The notes beneath the pieces were generated by a model. It was given only the letters and a program-made list of their open reading frames with translations. It did not search any database and had not been told where the DNA came from. A DNA stretch of 64,000 bases from Dyella sp. OK004 (GTDB taxonomy: Bacteria > Pseudomonadota > Gammaproteobacteria > Xanthomonadales > Rhodanobacteraceae): the NCBI RefSeq assembly GCF_900114495.1, contig NZ_FOZI01000003.1, forward strand, positions 248,001-312,000. The letters run 5' to 3'. Positions 58,981 through 64,000 of this stretch are shown here, one piece after another; position 1 is the stretch's first letter, and each line of letters starts with the position of its first letter. Both the position numbers and the translations under genes were made by a program.

Positions 58981-61368
58981 TTAGTTCCTGAGCGGTTTGC
59001 CGGTGGTCATGGTGTGGGCAATACGCGCCTGCGTTTTCTCCGTCTGCGCCAGTTCCACAAAGTGCTTGCGCTCTAGCGCTAGCAGCCATTCTTCGTCCAC
59101 CAGCGAGCCGCGCTCGATGGCGCCGCCGCACAGCGTGTCCGCGATGCGGGTGGCGATCGCCACGTCATGCTCGGACGCGAAGTAGCCGGCCTGCAGATTG
59201 GCGAGCGACGCGCGGAAGGTCGCGGTGCCAACATCGCCGGCCACCGGGATGGTGCGAGCAGGCAGCGGCGGGCGGTAGCCGCTTTCGGCCAGCGCGCGAG
59301 CCACCTGCTTGGCGACATAGAGCAGCTCGTAGGCATTGAACACCACGATGTCGCTGTCGCGCAGCAGTCCCAGCTGTTTGGCTTCGAGTGCGCTGCCGGA
59401 AACCTTGGCCATCGCCACGGTCTCGAACACCTTCTTCAGCGCTTCGAACGGATCGGACGGGCTGGACTGTGCGGCACGCACGGCCAGCTCATGCAGGCCG
59501 CCACCGGCGGGCAGCAGGCCCACACCGGCTTCGACCAGACCGATGTAGCTTTCCAGCGCCGCGACGGTGCGCGCCGAATGCATCTGGAATTCGCAGCCGC
59601 CGCCAAGAGCGAGCCCGCGCACAGCGGACACCACCGGCACCAGCGAATGCTTGATGCGCATGCTGGTGCGCTGGAAGTTAGCGACCATCTTCTCGAAGTC
59701 ATCGAGTTTGCCGGCCTGCAGGAGGCCGAGTGCGCCCTTGAGATCCGCGCCAGCCGAGAACGGCTCGCCGGTCTGCCAGATCACCACGGCCTTGAGCTGC
59801 TGCTCGGCCACGTCGATGGCTTGCTGGACGCCGTCGAGCACCTGGTCGTTGACCGTATTCATCTTGGTCTTGAACGAGATGATGCCGACGCCGTCGTCGC
59901 CCAGCGTCCACAGGCGCACGCCATCGTTCTCCCACACGGTGGTGCCCTGGTCGAACTTCTCGCCCAGGATCGGATCGGGGAACAGTTGACGCTGGTAGAC
60001 CGGGTGCTGCGAACGCGGCTTATCGGTGTTCGCGCTGGCCGAGTACGAACCAGCCTTGCTGTGCACGCCGGTGCGGCCGTCGGTGACCCACGCCGGCAGC
60101 GGCGCCTTGCTCATGGCCTTGCCGGCGGCGATGTCCTCGGCGATCCAGCCGGCCACCTGCTGCCAGCCGGCAGCCTGCCAGGTCTCGAACGGACCGAGCT
60201 TCCAGCCGTAACCCCAGCGGATGGCGAAGTCGACGTCGCGCGCGGTGTCGGCGATGTCGGCCAGGTGATACGCGGTGTAGTGGAACAGGTCGCGGAAGGT
60301 CGCCCATAGGAACTGCGCCTGCGGGTCATTTGATGCGCGGAGCTTGCCGAACTTCTCGGCCGGATCCTTGATGGCGAGGATGGCGGACACTTCGTCCGAT
60401 GCCTTCTGCTCGGACACGCGGTAGTCGCGCTTGGCGACGTCGAGCACCACGATGTCCTTGCCGGCCTTGCGGTAGAAGCCGGCGCCGGTCTTTTGGCCCA
60501 GCGCACCCTGGTCGATCAGGCCCTGCAGCCATACCGGCGCCTTGAAGTATTCGTGCCACGGATCGTCAGCCAGCGTATCGGCCATGGTCTTGATTACGTG
60601 CGCCATGGTGTCCAGGCCGACCACGTCGGCGGTGCGGTAGGTCGCACTCTTCGGACGGCCTACAGCCGGGCCGGTCAGCGCATCGACGGTGTCGAAGCCG
60701 AGCTTGAACTGCTCGGTGTGATGCATGGTGGCCAGCATCGAGAACACGCCGATGCGGTTGCCGATGAAGTTCGGCGTGTCCTTGGCGTAGACCACGCCCT
60801 TGCCGACGGTAGTAGTGAGGAAGGCTTCAAGGCCTTCGAGCACGGTCTTGTCAGTGAGCTTGGTCGGAATCAGCTCGACCAGGTGCATATAGCGCGGCGG
60901 GTTGAAGAAGTGCACGCCGGTGAAGCGGTGGCGCATTTCTTCGGGCAGCGCTTCGGCGAGGCCGTTGATCGACAGGCCGGAGGTGTTGCTCGCCAGCACG
61001 GCGGTGGGAGAGACGAACGGCGCGATCTTCTTGTAGAGATCCAGCTTCCAGTCCATCCGTTCGGCGATCGCCTCGATCACCAGGTCGACGTCCTTCAGGT
61101 GCTCGAGGTCATCGTCGTAGTTGGCCGGGATGATCGCGGCGGCGCGGGTGCTGTCGGCCAGCGGTGCGGGCGAGAGCTTTTTCAGGTTGTCGATGGCCTT
61201 GAGCGCGATGCCGCTCTTGGGACCGTCCTTCGCGGGCAGGTCGAACAACACAGTCTCGACGTTGGCGTTGGTCAGGTGCGCGGCAATCTGCGCGCCCATG
61301 ACGCCGGCGCCGAGCACCGCGGCCTTGCGGATGCGCAGTGTGGGCTTCGATGAGGATGGAGCGGTCAT
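58981..61368 (-). CDS. 3-hydroxyacyl-CoA dehydrogenase/enoyl-CoA hydratase (FadN domain order)
   Basis: This 795-residue bifunctional beta-oxidation enzyme has the NAD-binding dehydrogenase part at the N-terminus (AVLGAGVMGAQIAAHLTNANVETVLFDL near residue 16; ASNTSGLSINGLAEALP; NFIGNRIGVFSM). The crotonase-type hydratase part lies at the C-terminus (VIWQTGEPFSAGADLKGAL, ALGGGCEFQMHSARTVAA). The order is the reverse of FadB/FadJ and matches B. subtilis FadN. It is the first gene of the beta-oxidation block with the thiolase. The TetR gene is upstream on the same strand. Confidence 0.94.
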   Translation of the reverse strand: MTAPSSSKPTLRIRKAAVLGAGVMGAQIAAHLTNANVETVLFDLPAKDGPKSGIALKAIDNLKKLSPAPLADSTRAAAIIPANYDDDLEHLKDVDLVIEAIAERMDWKLDLYKKIAPFVSPTAVLASNTSGLSINGLAEALPEEMRHRFTGVHFFNPPRYMHLVELIPTKLTDKTVLEGLEAFLTTTVGKGVVYAKDTPNFIGNRIGVFSMLATMHHTEQFKLGFDTVDALTGPAVGRPKSATYRTADVVGLDTMAHVIKTMADTLADDPWHEYFKAPVWLQGLIDQGALGQKTGAGFYRKAGKDIVVLDVAKRDYRVSEQKASDEVSAILAIKDPAEKFGKLRASNDPQAQFLWATFRDLFHYTAYHLADIADTARDVDFAIRWGYGWKLGPFETWQAAGWQQVAGWIAEDIAAGKAMSKAPLPAWVTDGRTGVHSKAGSYSASANTDKPRSQHPVYQRQLFPDPILGEKFDQGTTVWENDGVRLWTLGDDGVGIISFKTKMNTVNDQVLDGVQQAIDVAEQQLKAVVIWQTGEPFSAGADLKGALGLLQAGKLDDFEKMVANFQRTSMRIKHSLVPVVSAVRGLALGGGCEFQMHSARTVAALESYIGLVEAGVGLLPAGGGLHELAVRAAQSSPSDPFEALKKVFETVAMAKVSGSALEAKQLGLLRDSDIVVFNAYELLYVAKQVARALAESGYRPPLPARTIPVAGDVGTATFRASLANLQAGYFASEHDVAIATRIADTLCGGAIERGSLVDEEWLLALERKHFVELAQTEKTQARIAHTMTTGKPLRN

Positions 61369-61436
61369 TGGCTTCTCCGAAGTGCAGACACAGGGTGTTG
61401 AGACGAATGGCGGGGCCGTTGCCGGCCCTCGGGAAT

Positions 61437-62054
61437 TCAGGGATGGCTGAGGCCGGCGGCGGCAAAGCGGATCAGGTGCGCGGCGGCCTGCTCACGATGC
61501 GTGTGTTCTGTGACATCGCTTTTGCGCTGGATCATGCCGAAGCCGGACATGGCGTGGGTCAGGGCACCGGTCACCAGGTCCACGCGCCAATACAGCTCCT
61601 CCTTGCTCAGGTGGGGCAGCAGGCGAGCGAACTCGGCGGTGAACTGGCGCATCACGTGGCCATAGTTGTCGGACAGGAACTTGCGCAGGGTGTCGTCGTG
61701 CTCGGCGAAGGCCCGGGCCAGCACACGCATGAAAAGGGAGCCGTTGCCATCGTGCGACAGGTCCAGTGCGGGCTTGATGAAGGCCGCCAGCACGTCTTCC
61801 AGGGTGGTCTCCTCCTGGCCGGCGATGCGGTTCAGGGCGGCCATGCGGCGGCCGTTGAGCTCGTCCAGGCGGCGGCGGAAGACCTCCTCGATCAGGCGGT
61901 CCTTGGAGCCGAAGTGGTAGTTCACCGCGGCCAGGTTGACTCCGGCGGCTGCCGTCAGCTGGCGCAGCGAGGCGCCGTCAAAGCCGTGGCGGGCGAAGAG
62001 TTCCTCGGCGGAGCTGAGGATGCGTTCCTTGGTCGAATGTGGCGCGCTGTGCAA
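61437..62054 (-). CDS. PsrA-like TetR-family regulator of fatty-acid genes
   Basis: This TetR-family repressor of about 205 residues closely resembles Pseudomonas PsrA at STKERILSSAEELFARHGF and ITSKAGVNLAAVNYHFGSK-like TAAAGVNLAAVNYHFGSKDRLIEEVF. PsrA senses long-chain fatty acids or acyl-CoA and represses beta-oxidation genes. I chose TTG 62054, which has GGGGA 8 nt upstream and leaves two operators outside the gene, as in PsrA. ATG 62105 (17 codons longer) is possible but would put one operator in the coding region and has no ribosome site. Nearby fad genes support the role; the ligand is inferred. Confidence 0.85.
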   Translation of the reverse strand: MHSAPHSTKERILSSAEELFARHGFDGASLRQLTAAAGVNLAAVNYHFGSKDRLIEEVFRRRLDELNGRRMAALNRIAGQEETTLEDVLAAFIKPALDLSHDGNGSLFMRVLARAFAEHDDTLRKFLSDNYGHVMRQFTAEFARLLPHLSKEELYWRVDLVTGALTHAMSGFGMIQRKSDVTEHTHREQAAAHLIRFAAAGLSHP

Positions 62055-62085
62055 GTGGGCGGTCCCCGGGTGGCTCGAACAGGAG

Positions 62086-62101
62086 TCAAACGATCGTTTG
62101 A
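62086..62101. promoter_or_regulatory. PsrA-type operator 1
   Basis: TCAAACGATCGTTTGA is a perfect 16-bp palindrome and fits the PsrA consensus C/G-AAAC-N2-4-GTTT-G/C. It lies in front of the TetR gene. Confidence 0.75.
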
Positions 62102-62126
62102 GCATACGTGGGAGGAATCCCAAAGG

Positions 62127-62142
62127 TCAAACGATCGTTTAC
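62127..62142. promoter_or_regulatory. PsrA-type operator 2
   Basis: TCAAACGATCGTTTAC repeats the first operator with two changed end bases, 41 bp away centre to centre (about four helical turns). The pair suggests autoregulation with cooperative binding. Confidence 0.72.
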
Positions 62143-62291
62143 AACGCCCTGAGAGCCCGGCTTGCGTATCAGTTAGAATCTGTCAGACTTTCGTGAGCTA
62201 AATCCGCGATTCTTTGCTGGATTTGGCCTAATTTGCTGGCTTGTTGCCAGGCCGCCCACTCAAATACCAGTTTTCCCGGAGCAGACATCAC

Positions 62292-62717
62292 ATGGCGCTG
62301 GAGCGCACCCTTTCCATCATCAAGCCCGACGCTGTTGCCAAGAACGTGATCGGCGAAATCTATGCTCGTTTCGAAAAGGCCGGCCTCAAGATTGTCGCCG
62401 CCAAAATGAAGCAGTTGTCGCGCAAGGAAGCCGAGGGCTTCTACGCTGTGCATCGCGAGCGTCCGTTCTTCAACGCGCTGGTCGAGTTCATGATTTCTGG
62501 TCCGGTGATGATCCAGGCGCTGGAAGGCGAGAACGCTGTACTCAAGCATCGCGATCTGATGGGTGCTACCAATCCGAAGGAAGCCGCGCCGGGCACCATC
62601 CGCGCCGACTTTGCTGATTCCATCGATGCGAACGCTGTGCACGGTTCCGACGCTGCCGAAACGGCTGCGGTCGAGATCGCGTACTTCTTCGCCGCGACGG
62701 AAGTTCTTTCACGGTAA
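62292..62717 (+). CDS. ndk: nucleoside diphosphate kinase
   Basis: Ndk balances NTP pools by phosphate transfer through a histidine. The 141-residue protein has [23 protein letters not shown], the substrate-binding ALEGENAV and [12 protein letters not shown], and the active His in [14 protein letters not shown] 62292 is the family start; the open frame to 62241 is not. It leads the ndk-rlmN-pilF order typical of gammaproteobacteria. Confidence 0.98.
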   Translation: MALERTLSIIKPDAVAKNVIGEIYARFEKAGLKIVAAKMKQLSRKEAEGFYAVHRERPFFNALVEFMISGPVMIQALEGENAVLKHRDLMGATNPKEAAPGTIRADFADSIDANAVHGSDAAETAAVEIAYFFAATEVLSR

Positions 62718-62785
62718 TTTTTGCGCTCATCCGTGAGCGCAAAGATCACAAAGCGGCCATCCATGGCCGCACTGTTTAGAAGATC

Positions 62786-63919
62786 ATGAACCAGGCCACA
62801 TCCACTTCAACTGAGAAGGTCAACCTGCTCGATTTCGATCGCCAGGGTCTGCGTGATTTCTTTACGCAGATCGGCGAGAAGCCTTATCGCGCCGAGCAGG
62901 TGATGAAGTGGATCTACCATCACCTGGAAGACAACTTCGAAAACATGACGGACGTAGGCAAGGCGCTTCGGGCAAAGCTCGAAGCGTCCTGCTATATCGC
63001 TCCACCGAAAACAATGTTCGACAAGGCCGCGGCCGACGGCACGCACAAGTGGCTGCTCGGCATGGATGGCGGCAACGCTGTCGAAGCGGTGTACATCCCC
63101 GAGCCAACCCGCGGCACGCTGTGCGTGTCCTCGCAGGTGGGATGTGGCCTGAACTGCCAGTTCTGCTCCACCGCGACGCAGGGCTTCAACCGCAATCTGT
63201 CCACGGCCGAAGTGATCGGCCAGATGTGGGTGGCGGCCAAATATCTCGGCAACGTCACGCATCAAAATCGCCGCATCACCAACGTGGTGATGATGGGTAT
63301 GGGCGAGCCGCTGCTGAACTTCGACAACGTCACCAAGGCGATGAGCCTGATGCGCGACGACCTGGGCTTCGGCCTGGCTGCCAAGCGCGTCACGCTGTCC
63401 ACCGCCGGCCTGGTGCCGATGATCGACAAGCTGTCGGAAACCATCGATGTATCGCTCGCGGTGTCGCTGCACGCAGCGAACGACGAGCTGCGCACCGAAC
63501 TGGTGCCGCTCAACAAGCGTTACCCGATTGCCGAACTCATGGCCTCCTGCCAGCGTTGGCTGGCACGCAAGCCGCGCACGTCGATCACTTTCGAATACAC
63601 CTTGATGAAGGGCGTCAACGACCAGCCCGAGCATGCCCGTCAGCTGATCAAGCTGATGCGTCGCATGCCCAACTGCAAGGTCAATCTGATTCCCTTCAAC
63701 CCATTCCCCGGCACGCGCTTCGAGCGCTCCGACGCCGACACCATTCGCGCTTTCCAGACCCAGCTGCTCAACGCAAGCGTGTTGACCATGTTGCGCCGCA
63801 CCCGCGGCGACGACATTGATGCGGCCTGCGGCCAGTTGAAGGGGCAGGTGCTGGATCGCACGCGTCGCCAGGCCGAATTTCGCAAACGTCTGGACGAAGG
63901 TGCGAGTCATGCGGCTTGA
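62786..63919 (+). CDS. rlmN: dual-specificity 23S rRNA/tRNA (adenine-C2)-methyltransferase RlmN
   Basis: RlmN methylates A2503 of 23S rRNA and A37 of some tRNAs by a radical SAM mechanism. The 377-residue protein has the N-terminal [17 protein letters not shown] region, the radical SAM motif CGLNCQFC in [18 protein letters not shown], and a C-terminal catalytic Cys in [12 protein letters not shown]. The next gene starts inside its last codons. Confidence 0.98.
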   Translation: MNQATSTSTEKVNLLDFDRQGLRDFFTQIGEKPYRAEQVMKWIYHHLEDNFENMTDVGKALRAKLEASCYIAPPKTMFDKAAADGTHKWLLGMDGGNAVEAVYIPEPTRGTLCVSSQVGCGLNCQFCSTATQGFNRNLSTAEVIGQMWVAAKYLGNVTHQNRRITNVVMMGMGEPLLNFDNVTKAMSLMRDDLGFGLAAKRVTLSTAGLVPMIDKLSETIDVSLAVSLHAANDELRTELVPLNKRYPIAELMASCQRWLARKPRTSITFEYTLMKGVNDQPEHARQLIKLMRRMPNCKVNLIPFNPFPGTRFERSDADTIRAFQTQLLNASVLTMLRRTRGDDIDAACGQLKGQVLDRTRRQAEFRKRLDEGASHAA

Positions 63920-64000
63920 ACGGATGCTATTGGCGGGCTTTCTTGCCGCATCGTTGGCTGCATGTACGACCACGGGTGGTACGGACAACCCGTTGCCACG
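63909..64000 (+). CDS. pilF: type IV pilus biogenesis lipoprotein PilF, N-terminal part
   Basis: Only the first 30 codons are in the window. They encode a signal peptide with a lipobox ([14 protein letters not shown]), then [11 protein letters not shown], close to the start of Pseudomonas PilF (PilW), the TPR lipoprotein that assembles the PilQ secretin. It overlaps rlmN by 11 nt, with GAAGG in front of ATG 63909, the usual rlmN-pilF order. The frame is open to the window end. Confidence 0.85.
   Translation, partial: MRLERMLLAGFLAASLAACTTTGGTDNPLP

Noticed and set aside
57606-58991. 461-codon plus-strand open frame opposite the thiolase
   Set aside because: Shadow; its C-terminal part is a translated intergenic repeat.

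Overview
The window is high-GC DNA from a gammaproteobacterium, most likely of the order Lysobacterales (Xanthomonadales), family Rhodanobacteraceae (Dyella, Frateuria or Rhodanobacter type). This is inferred from gene order and protein flavour, not from a database search. The supporting blocks are hrcA-grpE-dnaK-dnaJ-dapB, carA-carB-greA, cmk-rpsA-ihfB-lapA-lapB, ndk-rlmN-pilF, smpB/ratA-ratB/bamE/fur, and the REP-like and 'CTTTCTCTTTG' repeats common in this order.

Layout. Positions 1-4250 form an accessory, visibly AT-richer tract next to the 3' end of the tmRNA gene (ssrA, minus strand, 4291-4642). Its main gene encodes an 864-residue protein with an N-terminal HEPN-like domain carrying an Rx4H motif, a STAND/NB-ARC-type ATPase, TPR-like repeats and a C-terminal cold-shock domain. 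It looks like a conflict or phage-defence protein and is the best candidate for an undescribed system. From 4.7 to 7.5 kb lie a GNAT gene, smpB, ratA-ratB, bamE and fur. A highly structured candidate small RNA with GGA-containing hairpin loops (7569-7760) sits between fur and a MASE1 histidine kinase, which is divergent from a LuxR-type response regulator. RecN and the heat-shock operon follow (10-17 kb), then dapB.

From 17.9 to 19.3 kb a yybP-ykoY (manganese) riboswitch precedes a CaCA-type cation exchanger, predicted to be a Mn2+ exporter. From 23.3 down to 19.3 kb runs a minus-strand cluster: a 2OG-Fe(II) oxygenase, a TPR membrane protein, a divergent Lgt-like membrane transferase, a radical SAM enzyme of the COG1964/tetraether-synthase type, and a small membrane protein. 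The last three overlap and look translationally coupled; this is the second candidate for an undescribed, probably lipid-modifying, system.

From 23.5 to 40.6 kb are mostly housekeeping genes: carAB-greA, an alternative L36, a LysR regulator with fadH and an acyl-CoA-binding protein, cmk-rpsA-ihfB-lapAB, and three envelope-sugar genes (WecA-like transferase, membrane UDP-sugar 4,6-dehydratase, galU). From 40.8 to 49.3 kb lie a very large alpha-2-macroglobulin and its usual partner PBP1C, followed by two overlapping secreted proteins of unknown function. From 51.2 to 54.3 kb come an FAD amine oxidase, a CsaA-like tRNA-binding protein, a GNAT and a secreted subclass B3 metallo-beta-lactamase. 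A 532-bp palindromic repeat element with 147-bp arms (54407-54938) lies before an MBL-fold hydrolase, a TRIC-type channel, and a secreted NTF2-like protein. A beta-oxidation block (thiolase and a dehydrogenase-hydratase in FadN order) is flanked by a PsrA-like TetR regulator with two near-identical operators. The window ends with ndk, rlmN and the first codons of pilF.

No CRISPR array, rRNA, tRNA, intact insertion sequence, integrase or prophage was seen. All similarity calls come from reading motifs; none was checked by a search.
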